Notes: generated from the sequence alone by a model not told the origin. A DNA stretch of 64,000 bases from Catenaria anguillulae PL171 (GCA_002102555.1 MCFL01000001.1:1291700-1355699); one strand, 5' to 3'; shown: positions 33,504 to 45,248, counted from the first letter of the stretch. Numbers and translations are program-made.

Positions 33504-34804
33504 ATGAAACCCACTATCCACTTCGACACGCTCCTCCTGCACGCCGACGCCGCGTGCCAGAGCAACGCGGACGGCGCTGGTGCTGTCGCGCCGCCGCTTT
33601 CGGTTCGACCACGTTCGATCAGCGCCTGCCCAGTGACCTCGTCCCACTTTTCAAGAAGCTCAACCTGCTCGATAATGGTACCAGCGGCCACAGTCAAGGT
33701 CAGCATCCGCCCTTCATTTACTCGCGCGAAGGCAACCCGACGCTGACGCGCGCGGAACTCTGATTGGCGCGGCCGAGGGAGCGTACGAGACATCTCCTGG
33801 ACCGGCGCATGCAGTGTGCTTTGCGAGCGGGCTGGCGGCGTTGAATGCAGGTGCGTATGCCCTCTTTCCCGAGCACTGAGCAATTTTCTTCCCCCTTTGT
33901 CTCACAACTTGCTGAACCCAGCCATTCATCACTACGTCCCGAATCGCATCTTCACCTGGTCTGGTACCACGGCTCGCTCGAATCGATCAAGCTCTATATC
34001 AAGCTTCGCGGCGGCGGCTCACCGTCCACACCTGTGCAGCACATCAAGTTCACGACGCCGACCGAACTGCCAACCTCAACCTTGACCTCGTCCGATCTCG
34101 TCCTGATCGAATGCCCCTACAACCCCTACGCGCAACTCATGGACCTCACCGACCTTCGTGCATGTGCAGGCGCAGCCAATCTCATGATTGACGCGACACT
34201 GGCCCCGCCGCCGTTGAGCTTTGCGCTCGCATGCGGCGCCCAAGTGGTCATGCACAGCGCTACAAAGTACTTTGGCGGACACTCGGATCTCTTGTCTGGG
34301 GCGTTTGTCACACACGATCGAGCGCTGGCAGCCGCGCTCAAGGACGACAGGGCCAATATGGGCGCGATTCCGGGTAATTTGGAAATGTGGCTGCTTGCCC
34401 GGTCATTGAGGACTCTGGGCGTTCGGGTGCGCAAGCAGTCGGCCACGGCGGGCAATGTCATTAAGTGGTTCGAGAAAGTGCACGAGGGCAAGGTCGACGG
34501 GCTCAAGGGACTGATCACCAAGGTGTGGGCGGGCAAGCTTCCCAGTGGTCAGTATGCGCCGCTGTTTAGTGTCGAATTGTGGTCACCTGTTGCTGCGCGG
34601 GCCATTCCGTACTTGCTCAAGTTGGCCAGGCCGGCCACGTCGCTTGGTGGTGTGGAAACGCTGGTTGAGTGGCGGGCTCAGTATGGGGGAGACATTTCCC
34701 CGCAATTGCTCCGGATTTCAATCGGACTGGAGGAGGCCGAAGACATCATCGAGGATTGGATGCAAGCGCTCAAGAAGTGTGTTGACGTCGTGTCCGGGTT
34801 GTGA
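33504..34804 (+). CDS. Cys/Met-metabolism PLP enzyme (cystathionine gamma-synthase/lyase family), copy 1, frame-broken
   Basis: Fold-type I trans-sulfuration enzyme. N-terminal IHFDTLLLHADAAC leads into the family substrate loop (FIYSREGNPTLTRAE), the LIGAAEGAY and HAVCFASGLAALNA cofactor-phosphate region, then YHGSLESIKLYIKL. Asp of MIDATLAPPP is the PLP-nitrogen partner, and Lys in HSATKYFGGHSD is the Schiff-base lysine. The C-terminal domain has AIPGNLEMWLLARSLRTLGVR and ATSLGGVETLVEWR. A 71-nt intron (33851-33921, GTGCGT...CCCAG) interrupts the ALNA/AIHHYVP junction. Three frame changes (near 33605, 33762, 33965) are each one missing base. It is a paralogue of 45709-47026 (inverted), which lacks this intron. 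It belongs to the YHR112C-like subgroup; whether it makes cystathionine, cleaves it or acts otherwise cannot be decided here. Confidence 0.8.
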
Positions 34805-35061
34805 AACGTGTTTTGTGAGACAAATTTTTGCCTCCGTCCATGTGCATATGATGAAAACTCTTCAGAGTGGGGCTACTTTGCTCTCTGCCCGTCGTCGACA
34901 GCCCCTATAGAGTACATGGTATGGCCGGGTCGTACATAGGTAAAGCCACCAACCTTCAACATGCGTCGATATTCGCTGGGTCTGCGTTATCGATTGTATT
35001 GAAATGCCTTCTAAATGTCACGGTCCACGAGGCAACCCGATGCAATTCATCCACTGATTCA
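34805..35061. other. Intergenic region
   Basis: 257 bp between the stop of the PLP-enzyme gene and the start of the LysM-less secreted paralogue. It must hold the promoter of the latter. No other feature is visible. Confidence 0.5.
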
Positions 35062-36077
35062 ATGATGCCCTGTGCTCACCTTACTGCCATCACCGTCCTG
35101 TTCTTGTGCTGCTCGTGGGCATCGCTACCGCGTCTCAACAGCCCCGGCCACAGCAGCAACCAAGGCGATCTGCTCGCTTACTAGTGAAACGGCAACCCAA
35201 CGTAGCAAACCTATTCGTGGAGCAGCAAGATATGGATCTAGACCGTATCGGATGGACTGGGCCATCATCACGCTGGCCCTCGCAAATCGGCACATGCATC
35301 TTCAAAGCCCGCGTTCGCGGCGATATCGGCCGCTCTGGGGCCGCCCTCAAATGCCAGCTGGATGACACGATTTACACCTCGGATAATGAGACCATGGCTG
35401 CAAGCGAGGCCAAGCGGCGCAACATTGCTATCGAGTGTGATCATTCTTTCGAAGTTCAAGAACTACTGCGTGGGCTCGTCGAGCCGTTGCGCACGTCTTT
35501 ACTGCTTGCCAACGTACGTACAAACGCCGTGGCGTCATGTCTGCGTTTCTTGAATGCTGGAACCGATCTCTGATTGTCATTGGGATTCAACAGCCGGATA
35601 GCCTTGGCTCGCTTTGCGATGAATGGGAGCGCCACCCGTCATTCAATGAAGCCATCGATCGCTTGCTCAATGGCGTCACTAATCTGCACTTTGCGGCCAA
35701 GGACGTCAACTACGAGAAGGGGCTCATGGTCGTGGGCAAGGCGTCGTCGCGGAACGCGCAAAGCAATCCGGGCTTGTACGCGGCGCTGGCAAAGCACATG
35801 GAACTGATTGGCGCCAAGCGTTCAAGTACGGCAGAGGAGGTGGTCAAGGTGCTTGACAAGTTTTATGGCGAGTATCCGCAGGCGCCACGGCCAGCGAATT
35901 ATACGGTGACCGTGGTGGAGTTTATGAAGCGCGGGCAGGAGACTTTTGAAAAGGTATGTACGGGTTGACTCTTGACACTCGCTCATGGCTGATTTCTGCA
36001 ATGAACCGCAGTGGCGGACAAGTCATCCTGCACCAGGTCGTCGCTATGGTCGGCAAGCAAGGCGAGTCAAGCTTTGA
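35062..36077 (+). CDS. Secreted CDHxxEVQ-domain protein, LysM-less paralogue
   Basis: ATG 35062 (or 35065) opens a hydrophobic signal-like segment that continues, after a one-base frame change near 35095, as VLLVGIATASQQPRPQQQ. Exons end at 35513 and 35953, with introns 35514-35593 (GTACGT...ACAG) and 35954-36011 (58 nt, GTATGT...CGCAG). The last exon ends at TGA 36075-36077. The conserved domain reads RVRGDIGRSGAALKCQ, then IECDHSFEVQELL, then LLNGVTNLHFAAKDVNYEK, APRPANY and WRTSHPAPG. Each block aligns with the LysM protein at 30804-32166, and the first intron is at the same place. The LysM module is absent. The role is unknown; a secreted enzyme or effector is plausible. Confidence 0.7.
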
Positions 36078-36587
36078 TTACTATAACTACCAAGAACCTG
36101 CCTTGGCGAGCTCCCTTGAGTGGAGCGTGGTGTGCCCGCATATGCATGCATGATTGTGTCGATTCAGTACCCTATATGCAGTATCGTATGTATACCCTTC
36201 CAAGATTTGCTTTGCGGCGTGCGGGGAAGGGATTTGGCCTCACTGGCCTCACTTCGTTGGCAGGGTGTGACGCGAGACAAAACTGGAATCCAAAAGTAGA
36301 TCGATCGGCGGTTGGTTTGATTGGCGGTGCGATCTGGGCCTGACGCGTCTGCTCTGCTCTCGAAGCACTTATCGGCAAGAGCAGGCGCAAAGTTTGGCTT
36401 CATATGCCGTTGATTGATTGATTGAACGATTGATGCTCCTCGCTCCCCTCCCTCGACTGAATACTGCCGCGATCGCTGATTTTGGCAAACATACAAAAGG
36501 AGCAACATCCTCTCCTTTCTCCTTCTCATCCTGCTCTCGCTTTTCTCCGACACCCAGCATCGACGAAACCCACAAACCACCACAACC
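36078..36587. other. Intergenic region upstream of phosphoglycerate mutase
   Basis: About 500 bp with the promoter and leader of the next gene. A pyrimidine-rich tract at about 36505-36550 (CTCTCCTTTCTCCTTCTC) precedes the start, as is common for strongly expressed fungal housekeeping genes. Confidence 0.45.
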
Positions 36588-38324
36588 ATGTCTTCGCAAA
36601 CTCCAGCCATGCCCGCCGAGGCCACCCTCAACCTCGCGCCCCAACCGCTGTCAGCGGCCTCCCCCACGATGCCCATTGACACGCCCGTGTGCCTGATTGC
36701 CATTGACGGATGGGGCGTTTCGCCCGACCCAAACGCCAAGGGCGACGCAGTGCGCGATGCCACGACGCCCGCCATGGACAAGCTCCGCAACGAGCACGGG
36801 TACACGACGCTCGCTGCGCACGGGCTTTCCGTGGGTTTGCCCGATGGCCTCATGGGCAACTCGGAGGTGGGCCATTTGAACATTGGTGCCGGCCGCGTCG
36901 TGTACCAAGATATCGTGCGCATTGATTTGGCCGTCAAGCGCGAGACGATTGGCAAGTTGGAGGCCGTCAAGGCGGCATTTGAGAGGGCAAAGGAGGGAAA
37001 TGGCCGTTGCACCTTGTTGGTCTGGTACGGCAACTTGCATTTTTTTTTTTTTCGTTCCGATCGATCCATTTCGAACTGAACTTTGTGTGTGACCAATGGA
37101 CTGCAGATTTCCGACGGTGGTGTGCACTCGCACCAAGAACACTTGTACGCCCTTCTTCGCGCCGCCCGCCTCGCCGGCGTCCCGCAAACCTACATCCACT
37201 TTATCGGCGACGGCCGCGACACCTCGCCCAAGTCGGCAGCGGGCTACCTCCAGCAGTTGTTTGACTATATCCACACCAAGAACCAAGGCTACGGCAAGCT
37301 CGCCACCATCATTGGCCGGTACATGGCCATGGACCGCGACAAGCGCTGGGAGCGTGTGCAGGAAGCCCTCGACATGTACATCCACGGCAAGGGCGAGTGT
37401 TGCCCACGGGTGCCAAGGATGCCGATGTGATTGCGGCCGTCGAGAAGCGGTACGCCGAGGGCCAGACGGACGAGTTCCTCAAGCCCATCATCATTGATGC
37501 CGAGGCTTGTTCAAGCGCAAGACACCATCTTCACCTTCAATTACCGGTCGGACCGCATGCGCCAGCTGGTGGCATCGCTCGATGCCCGGTGCAAGTTTTC
37601 ACCGCTTGCCGAGACCGTGGGCGTGCCCGCAGGCCTGCACATCACCAACATGACCCAGTACAAGGCCGACTTCCCGTTCCCCGTGGCATTCCCCGCGCAA
37701 ACCATGGACAACTGCCTTGCCGAGGTGCTTGCCGCGCACGCCGTGCCGCAGTGCCACATTGCCGAAACCGAAAAGTATGCGCACGTGACCTTCTTCTTCA
37801 ACGGCGGGTGCGAGAAGCAGTTCCCTGGCGAGGATCGCGTGCTGATTCCGTCGCCCAAGGTGGCCACGTACGACTTGCAGCCGGGCATGTCTGCCGCGCT
37901 CGTGGGCGATGCCGTGGCCGCCACGCTGGCCACCAAGAAGTATCCGTTTGTCATGTGCAACTTTGCCCCGCCCGACATGGTGGGCCACACGGGCAAGTAC
38001 GACCCGGCCGTGATTGCTGTGGGCGCCACCGACAAGGCCATTGGCGTGATTGCCGACGCGTGCGCCAAGTTTGGATATGCACTCGTTGTGACGGCAGATC
38101 ATGGCAATGCCGAAAAGATGGTCGATGAGACCACTGGCCAGCCGCATACCGCTCACACGACCGCGCGTGTGCCCTTGGCCATCATGCACCCAAAGGGTAA
38201 GCCCACGCTCAAGTTGCCGCAGGAGGAGGGCAAGCAGGCCTTGTGCGACGTGGCGCCCACCGTCCTCAAGATTATGGGCTTGCCCATTCCCAAGGAGATG
38301 GATGGCGAAGCCTTGGTTGCTTGA
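36588..38324 (+). CDS. Cofactor-independent 2,3-bisphosphoglycerate-independent phosphoglycerate mutase (iPGM), frame-broken
   Basis: Converts 3-phosphoglycerate to 2-phosphoglycerate in glycolysis with a Ser-phosphate intermediate and two metal ions (Mn2+). The signature NSEVGHLNIGAGRVVYQD is followed by SDGGVHSHQEHLYALL, FIGDGRDTSPKSA, the metal site FNYRSDRMR, and VTADHGNAEKM plus HTTARVPLAI near the C-terminus. The catalytic-Ser motif NSEVGH here sits after a second-half-type start (LIAIDGWG). An intron (37020-37106, GTCTGG...TGCAG) restores the frame into ISDGGVHSH. Frame changes near 37398 (one base missing) and 37505 (two missing) interrupt otherwise perfect reading. iPGM, rather than the yeast dPGM type, is common in filamentous and zoosporic fungi. 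Confidence 0.9.
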
Positions 38325-38734
38325 GAGCAAGAGAGTGTGTTTGAGAAACCCGTTGATGGTGTGAGGACTCTTAATTTGCGCATGTTGCTCATGTTGTTAT
38401 AGTAGGTAGTAGAGGGGCAGCAGAGCAAGCAAATGTCGGTAATAAATAATTTGTAGTTTGATTTGACGCTTAATGATTCCGTTACACATATAGGGTTCGA
38501 CCGTTTGACGATGACAGGCGGACGATGGAGGAGAGTGGTGCATTTGAGTCTTGGATGTTTATTATTTGCCCATTGATCACACGCACAACGAAACGAGAAG
38601 AGAGGAAAAATGATGCACAAGAGAAACGACCGTGCATGCATGTAAACAGAGTCAAATGACAGGCAGGAATGGGATGGGGTCGGGATGAGAAAAAGAACAG
38701 CAAAAAGGCAATACGACAGACAAATCGGAGGCGC
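38325..38734. other. Convergent 3' intergenic region
   Basis: About 410 bp between the stops of iPGM (+) and succinyl-CoA ligase alpha (-), presumably two 3' UTRs. No feature is seen. Confidence 0.5.
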
Positions 38735-39903
38735 TTACAACAAGTTTGCCTTGCGCATCTGCTCGACCATGGTCTCGCCCAACTTTGCGGGGGACGCACA
38801 CACGGCCACGCCGGCGGCCTCGAGCGCGGCAATCTTGGCGGGGGCAGTGCCCTTACCACCAGCAATGATGGCGCCAGCGTGACCCATGCGACGGCCGGGC
38901 GGGGCGGTCCGGCCAGCAATGAAGGACACAACGGGCTTGGGCACGTCGCGCGTCAAGTTGTACTGCTTGAGGAACTCGGCCGCCTCCTCCTCGGCCGTGC
39001 CGCCAATCTCGCCAATCAAGATGATGCCCTCGGTCTCGGGGTCCTCCATGAACACACGCAAGCAGTCGATGAAGTTGGTGCCGTTGAAAGGGTCACCGCC
39101 GATACCAACACAGAGTGATTGGCCGAGCTGAGCCTTTGTGGTTTGGTGGACGGCCTCGTAGGTGAGGGTGCCCGAACGCGACACAATACCAATCTTGCCG
39201 GGCATGTGGATGTGGCCGGGCATGATGCCAATCTTGCAGGCATCGGGCTTGATGATGCCGGGGCAGTTGGGGCCGACGAGGCGCGACTTTGACTGCGAGA
39301 GCAAAGCCTGCTTGACCTTGACCATGTCTTGCTGCGGAATACCCTCGGTGATGGCAACCACGAGGGGCACCTCGGCCTCAATGGCCTCGAGGATGGAGGC
39401 AGCGGCGCCCGGGGGCGGGACGTAGATGACGGTGGCGTCGGGCTGGACCTCACGCATGGCGTCCTTGACCGAGCCGAAAACGGGGAGGCCGAGGTGCTCG
39501 GATCCAGCCTTCTTGGGCGACACTCCGCCAACCATGTTGGTGCCGTACTTGATGGCCTGCTCCGAGTGGAAGGTGCCCTGCTTGCCCGTGAAGCCCTGGC
39601 AGATGACCTTGGTCTGCTTGGACAGGAGAAGGTTCTTGTAGGTGGACTCGTAGCCCTGGGTCGAGAAGGACCGGGCTGTGTATCGTGTACGTCAAATAGG
39701 ATCGGATCGGATCGGATCGGATTGGATTGGATTGGATTGGATCGGATGAGTTGATGCAAGGATTAATACATGGTGTGGCATCGTCAGTACATGTACGCAT
39801 GTGCGATACAGGCAGCGCAGACGGCCAAGACGGCCAACACAAAGAAGGACGAACCGGCGGCAGAGCGCACGGTGGCGACGGCGGAGGCGGAGCGGGCAAA
39901 CAT
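38735..39903 (-). CDS. LSC1: Succinyl-CoA ligase alpha subunit, mitochondrial
   Basis: Exons 39903-39855 and 39675-38735 give 329 residues without a frame break. The N-terminus [16 protein letters not shown] is a mitochondrial presequence. The CoA-binding Rossmann part starts [20 protein letters not shown], followed by [12 protein letters not shown] and [10 protein letters not shown]. The active-site His is in [12 protein letters not shown], and [16 protein letters not shown] is diagnostic of the alpha subunit. It forms succinyl-CoA/succinate plus a nucleotide triphosphate in the TCA cycle with the beta subunit (not in this window). The 179-nt intron (GTTCGT...ACACAG) is the longest in the window apart from the GATA intron and contains a pentanucleotide array. 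Confidence 0.95.
39699..39748. repeat. (GGATY)10 pentanucleotide repeat inside the LSC1 intron
   Basis: Ten tandem pentamers: four GGATC, four GGATT, one GGATC and one GGATG. They lie within the intron 39676-39854. Confidence 0.9.
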
Positions 39904-40298
39904 GGTCGGTGCTGGTTATTGACGGTATCGGTATCGAGTTGCCAAAGCAAAGCAGACAGGTGTGTCGAATACTTACGAGCGATCACAGTACGGCGTCGTC
40001 GCAGTCGTTGTTGTTCTCGGGTTGTCGCCTGTTGCCGAGTTGAGCGATGGATCAATGAAGGATGGTGATGTGTGATGTCTCTGCCCCAACACGACACTCT
40101 CATCAGATCGGAGAGCCACTGCACGTCAATTGTTCCAGAAGCATCGCCTGGTTTTCCAGGCTGTTCCAGGGGCACATTTCACCAACTTTTGTGCACGTGG
40201 CACTCCAAGGCCAGGGCAGCCAAGAAAGGACAGATTTATGAATACCAATGCACTCGGCGCACTCCATGCACATGTTCATGTTCTGATACATCCCCAGA
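39904..40298. promoter_or_regulatory. Divergent promoter region of LSC1 and inhibitor-2
   Basis: About 395 bp between divergent start codons. Both promoters must lie here. No specific site is recognised. Confidence 0.45.
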
Positions 40299-41201
40299 AT
40301 GTCGTCACCTTTGCTTCAAGTCAACCACTCGACCCTTGGGCCAACGCCGTCAACCAACTTGCCCGCGTCGGCGCCATCCCAAACTCAATCATCGCCTTTG
40401 ACGTCCTCCCGCGACAGAGACCGGTACGCCTCGACAGGCGGCGACCACGACGACCACAACCAACACCACGACCACTCGCACCTGAGCCCGGGTCACGGGG
40501 CGCTGCAGCCGCGTCCCATCCTCAAGTCGGAGCGCAATCTGTCCCGCTCTTCCGCACAGTATGTCAACTACTCGTTGCCTGCCACCTCCTGAATTTGTCC
40601 CCTGACTCACCTTGCTTGCATCTCGCTCCATAGCCTGCGCTGGGACGAAGACACCATCAAACTGCACGATGCCGAGCGTGGCACCCGCATGAAAATTGAC
40701 GAGCCAAAGACGCCCTGGACGCGCGCCGATCATTCGCTCGAGCACGTCAACACCTTGGGTGCCGACGGGGGAGGCATTCCGCCGCTCGACTTGCTGGATG
40801 CCATGGACGTGGATCCCAGTGACATGGTCCCAAGTGTCGTCAAGGATCGCGAGACCGAGGCGGCAAAGACAAATGATGATTGGAGCGACGATGAGGACGA
40901 GGAGGATCACCTGGATGAAGAGGGTACGTTTCGATTTTTCCCCTTTCGTTTTCCAATGTGTACCACACTGATGTTGAAGCTCTTTTCTTGTCTTGTCATG
41001 GTAGCTGCCGAGCACAAGCGCCAGTTTGAAAAGATGCGCTCGCAGCATTACAACATGAAGGAGGCCTTGCAGCGCGCCAAATGGTTGGCCGAGCACGAAG
41101 ATGCCCAAGACGAGGACGACGAGGATGAGGACGATGAGCCAGAAATCAAGATCCGTGTCCCACCTGTCCCTCCGCTACCTTCGTCTCTTCAAAAGCACTG
41201 A
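40299..41201 (+). CDS. GLC8: Protein phosphatase 1 regulatory inhibitor-2 (Glc8-like)
   Basis: Exons 40299-40558, 40634-40923 and 41005-41201 give 248 residues with no frame break. The three inhibitor-2 contact regions are visible in order: the KGILK-like element (RPILKSERN), the LRWDEDTIKLHDAERGT...IDEPKTPW block (the Thr in KTPW lies near the regulatory GSK3-type site of the family), and the C-terminal helix HYNMKEALQRAKWLAEHE that covers the PP1 active site. The rest is acidic and disordered. It modulates PP1 (Glc7) in nucleus and cytosol. Donors are GTATGT and GTACGT. Confidence 0.88.
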
Positions 41202-41324
41202 CTGATGACGCGTCTCCTTTTTTTTTGTGTGTGTGTGTATCAAGACTCATGATGTTAAAGAATACATACATTAACGTTTCAGAATACAAAATGCTGAAAA
41301 TCCTTCAACCAAAGCCTCGCTCAC

Positions 41325-42872
41325 TCACTGGTCCTCATCCTCCCCCGCCTCTGGCACTGGGCTCTCCATGGCCTTCCTAGCCGTTGCAGCCGCCGCCTTC
41401 TTGCCGCCCTGCACACCCGCCGACCCGGTTCCCGCGAAAAACTTGTCAAATGCGCCCTTCCTCGGCTCAAGCACGGTATCTTCAGGATGATAACTCTCGG
41501 TCAACAACCGGTACATGTAACTCGGTGCAAACGCGCCCTCGTTGGTGATGAACAAGGACACGAGCTCGGGCTCGACAAGGTCGCACATGGGCGCCCACAC
41601 CTCGCACGCGCCCGCAAGCGCATCGTCAGCGTACTCGACCACGGACGAGGGCGCAGACATGCGCGTGAGTGCGTCCAAGTCGAACGGGTGCGTGGGCGTC
41701 AGCTTGTACAGCCCAGCAACCACAACCACGGGCACTGAGTAGTGTTTGGCAGCGGCTGCCAGTTGTGCCGATCCAGCAACGGCAACCAAGCCGCCGTTGG
41801 CCAGGATGGCGTGCGACCCGAGAACCACCTTGTTGACGCGGGACATGACGGCAAACACGGCAGAGTCTGGGATCACGGTCGTTTCGATGCCGAGAGCGGC
41901 CAGTTTGGCGGCAAACTTGTGGCCAGAGAGGTCGGGCGCGGTTTCCGTGACAATGACATGGAAGGTGCGCTTTTTGGAGTTGGCATACTTGAAAAAGGAC
42001 TCGGCCGTGTGCGAGTCGCCGCACGTGAGGATGATTTCGCTAAATAGGAGAAGAAAAAACAAACGAGGCATTAGCATATACCCATTGAAAAAAAAGAAAG
42101 AGAAGAAAAACGAAAATAAAGCGTACTTTGAGTGAATGTGAGCGACACTTTGGGTGGCAATCGACTCGTGAATGGAGCGCAACTCGTCCAGCATTTCGTT
42201 GACGGCCTCCACAAACAAGGATTTGGTGGCGGTCGACTTGAATTGCGAGTAATCGAGCTCAACATCCATGTCCGTGTCGGGAAAGAGGGAAAAGACGGAA
42301 GGTTTGGCCACATGGTGATGGTGCAGGTGCGAGCCGTGGGGAGAAACGGGCGGATCGACCGACGAGGCAGTGCCAGCAGCATTAGCGGCGGATGGCGACG
42401 TGATCACGGGAGACGACAAGGCCGCAACCGAAGTGGGCGAGGACAGAGACAAGGCAGCTGTGGCCGTGGCAAGTTGAGCATCAACGGTTGCATCACCAGC
42501 CGCTGCCGTCGAGGCGGAGGATGCGGTGGCTGCGGCGGCCGCTGCCTTTTGCTGGATGCGGAGCTGATGGCACTCCTCGCGAATGACATTGAGCAAGCGG
42601 CGGACCACGTTGCCCGTGCACAGCTCGAGGGGCTGAGCGTCCTGGCACCGCTTGCCAATGAGCTTGATGAGGTCGATGAGGACGTTGACGGTGCCCCACT
42701 TGCCCGAGGAGACAACCATGCGAATAATGTCGAGCATCTTCTCGGCGACATTGTGCGACCCGTGGATCTGGCGGCGGCGCAGGTGGGTGATGAAGGTCTC
42801 GATGGCGAGCTGGACACGGGCAGACACGTGCGGGGTGCCGACTCGCGAGGGGTGCTGCTTGCTGTTGGTCAT
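41325..42872 (-). CDS. GCD7: Translation initiation factor eIF2B subunit beta
   Basis: Exons 42872-42127 and 42039-41325, joined by an 87-nt intron (GTACGC...TTTAG) that restores HIHSNEIILT, give 486 residues without a break. The C-terminal Rossmann-like domain is typical: CGDSHTAESFFKYA, HVIVTETAPDLSGHKFA, TTVIPDSAVFAVMSRVNKVVLGSH, ANGGLVAVAGS, VPVVVVAGLYKLTP, SLFITNEGAFAPSYMYRLL. These residues match beta (GCD7) better than alpha or delta. The N-terminal helical domain is followed by an unusual Ala/Ser/Thr-rich linker with GSHLHHHH. It is part of the decameric eIF2 guanine-nucleotide exchange factor and the target of eIF2 phosphorylation control. Confidence 0.9.
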   Translation of the reverse strand: MTNSKQHPSRVGTPHVSARVQLAIETFITHLRRRQIHGSHNVAEKMLDIIRMVVSSGKWGTVNVLIDLIKLIGKRCQDAQPLELCTGNVVRRLLNVIREECHQLRIQQKAAAAAATASSASTAAAGDATVDAQLATATAALSLSSPTSVAALSSPVITSPSAANAAGTASSVDPPVSPHGSHLHHHHVAKPSVFSLFPDTDMDVELDYSQFKSTATKSLFVEAVNEMLDELRSIHESIATQSVAHIHSKYALFSFFFSFFFFNGYMLMPRLFFLLLFSEIILTCGDSHTAESFFKYANSKKRTFHVIVTETAPDLSGHKFAAKLAALGIETTVIPDSAVFAVMSRVNKVVLGSHAILANGGLVAVAGSAQLAAAAKHYSVPVVVVAGLYKLTPTHPFDLDALTRMSAPSSVVEYADDALAGACEVWAPMCDLVEPELVSLFITNEGAFAPSYMYRLLTESYHPEDTVLEPRKGAFDKFFAGTGSAGVQGGKKAAAATARKAMESPVPEAGEDEDQ

Positions 42873-43382
42873 GGTGATGGTGTTGAAAGTTGAAAGTTGA
42901 AAGTTGATTGATGGGTGTTTGTCAAGTGCTTGCATGCATAAATACTTTGGTAAACATAAACGCTTTGCCGGATGAAGATGCATAAATGTTAACATCATAT
43001 ATAGTCAATCCAAATTGACAGATGTTTTTACCAAGTCGACGTTCATATTTGTTAATGTGTAACGAGGACGATTACCAAGAGCGACCATAACACGGACGGA
43101 TGGGCGGATCGACGGACTGGAATGTACATTATGTTAGCCAAGGATCGGCACGATTGATGGATTGGTTCTCAACATGTGAACAATGCGTGCAGCGCAGGCA
43201 ATTGATTGATTAGGCAAACACGATACAGACAACAAGAGTCGGAAATCTTTCCGTCGCACTCTCTGCAACGTATCCGAATCACTCGCGGCACCCCAATCTG
43301 CCCTCCGCCTCTCCCGCCTCCCACCTTGATCATACGGCCCCCCGCACTCCGCACTTCGCGACCGTCCTCTCAACAAACAATA
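42873..43382. promoter_or_regulatory. Divergent promoter region of eIF2B beta and importin alpha
   Basis: 510 bp between divergent start codons, AT-richer than the genes. Both promoters must lie here. No tRNA or specific site was recognised. Confidence 0.45.
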
Positions 43383-45248
43383 ATGATGAGGTCCTCTGCT
43401 GCTCCCTCCACCAACCCCAACGCCTCCCCGGCCCCGCTGGGCGCCGCCCCCATTTCGGCTGCCTCCGTCTCCGCCCCTGCTTCGGCCGCAGATCGCGCGG
43501 TGCCTACAAGAACCGTGGCGCCTTCAAGCAAGACGACTTGCGCCGCCGCCGTGGCGAGCAGCAGGTCGAGTTGCGTCGCCAAAAGCGCGAGGAAAACTTG
43601 GCAAAGCGTCGCAACATGACCACCTTCAACGATGATGAGTTTGATGACGATGCAGCTTTCTTGACGGGCAACGTACGTATTCTCGCTTGATGCCACTCGC
43701 TGCTTTCTGACTCTCTCTTTCTCTGACTCGAATGGTACATCTTGTTGCTCGTTTTTCCACAGCTCGCCGACAACTTGGCCACCTTGACTGCCGATGTCAT
43801 GGGCGACGATCTCGAGCGCCAATGCGATGCCACTGCCGCCTTCCGTCGCTTGCTCTCGCGCGGTACGTGAACACCTCGCCCAACACATCTACCCACCGCG
43901 GGGTACATACGATTTCGTTAACTCCTAATTCATGCGTGTTATATAGAAAACAACCCGCCTATTGCCGAAGTCATTGCCTGCGGCGTCGTCCCGCGCTTTG
44001 TTCAGTTCCTGTCGATCGAACGGCCATTGCTCCAATTTGAAGCGGCTGGGCACTCACCAACATTGCCTCGGGTACCTCGGAGCAAACCCAGCTCGTGATT
44101 GACGCTGGCGCCGTGCCCATGTTTATCCACCTGCTCAAGTCGTCGGTGGCTGATGTCCGTGAACAAGCCGTATGGGCCCTCGGCAACATTGCCGGCGACT
44201 CGCCCGCGTACCGCGACTTGGTCTTGCACGCCGGTGTCTTGCCCAACTTGCTCGACTTGCTCAACGAGAACTTGACAAAGGCCTCGCTTCTGCGCAACGC
44301 CACCTGGACGCTGTCCAACTTGTGCAGGGGAAAGAACCCGGTCCCCGATTGGGAAACCATCAAGATGGCCTTGCCCACGCTTGCAAAGCTCTTGTACTCG
44401 CACGATGAGGAGGTGCTCGTGGATGCCGCGTGGGCCATTTCCTACTTGTCGGACGGATGCAACCTCAAGATCCAAGCCGTCATTGAGACGGGTGTGTGCG
44501 CCGCTTGGTCGACTTGCTCGGCCACAACTCGACCTCGGTCCAAACTCCGGCGCTCCGTGCAGTCGGCAACATTGTCACGGGTGACGATTTCCAGACCCAA
44601 GTCATTCTCAACTGCAACATGCTGCAAGCCATCACCACCTTGCTCTACTCGAGCCGCGAGGCCTTGCGCAAGGAGGCGTGCTGGACCTTGTCCAACATCA
44701 CGGCTGGAACGGGCCAGCAGATCCAGCAAGTCATCGACGCCGGCTTGATCCCGCCGCTCGTCCATTTGTTGTCGGTGGGCGAGTTCAAGACCAAGAAGGA
44801 AGCATGCTGGGCCCTGTCCAACGCCACATCGTCGGGGCTCGACCACCCCGAGCAGATCCGGTACATGGTCAACCAGGGCATGCTCAAGCCCATGTGCGAC
44901 ATGCTCGGGTGCATGGACAACAAGGCCATTCAAGTTGCCCTCGACGCCATCGAGAACACGCTCAAGGTTGGAGCGCTTTTGCAAGCCAACGAACCCGCGC
45001 ATGCCGGCATCAACCCCTTTGTGGCCATCATCGAGGAGGCGGGTGGTGCAGACAAGTTGTACTCGTTGCAGGATCACGAGAACCAGGAGATTTACGCCCA
45101 AGTGTACCGGGTCATTGAGCAGTACTTTGAGGGCGATGCCGACGAGGTGGTCGAGGATGTGACTGGGCAGCAGTCGACCAATGACCAAGGCCAGTTCTCC
45201 TTCTCGGCCAACGTCGAGACGCAGCAGCCATTCTCATTTGGGCCTTGA
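43383..45248 (+). CDS. SRP1: Importin alpha (karyopherin alpha), frame-broken
   Basis: Exons 43383-43672, 43763-43862 and 43947-45248. The importin-beta-binding domain is recognisable ([35 protein letters not shown]). Armadillo repeats follow with the NLS-groove Trp/Asn pattern: [79 protein letters not shown]. The acidic C-terminus ends with a Gln/Phe-rich tail. It carries classical-NLS cargo into the nucleus with importin beta; release depends on RanGTP made by RCC1. Frame changes near 43500, 44048 and 44505 each fit one missing base, usually beside a short homopolymer. Donors are GTACGT twice. Confidence 0.95.
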
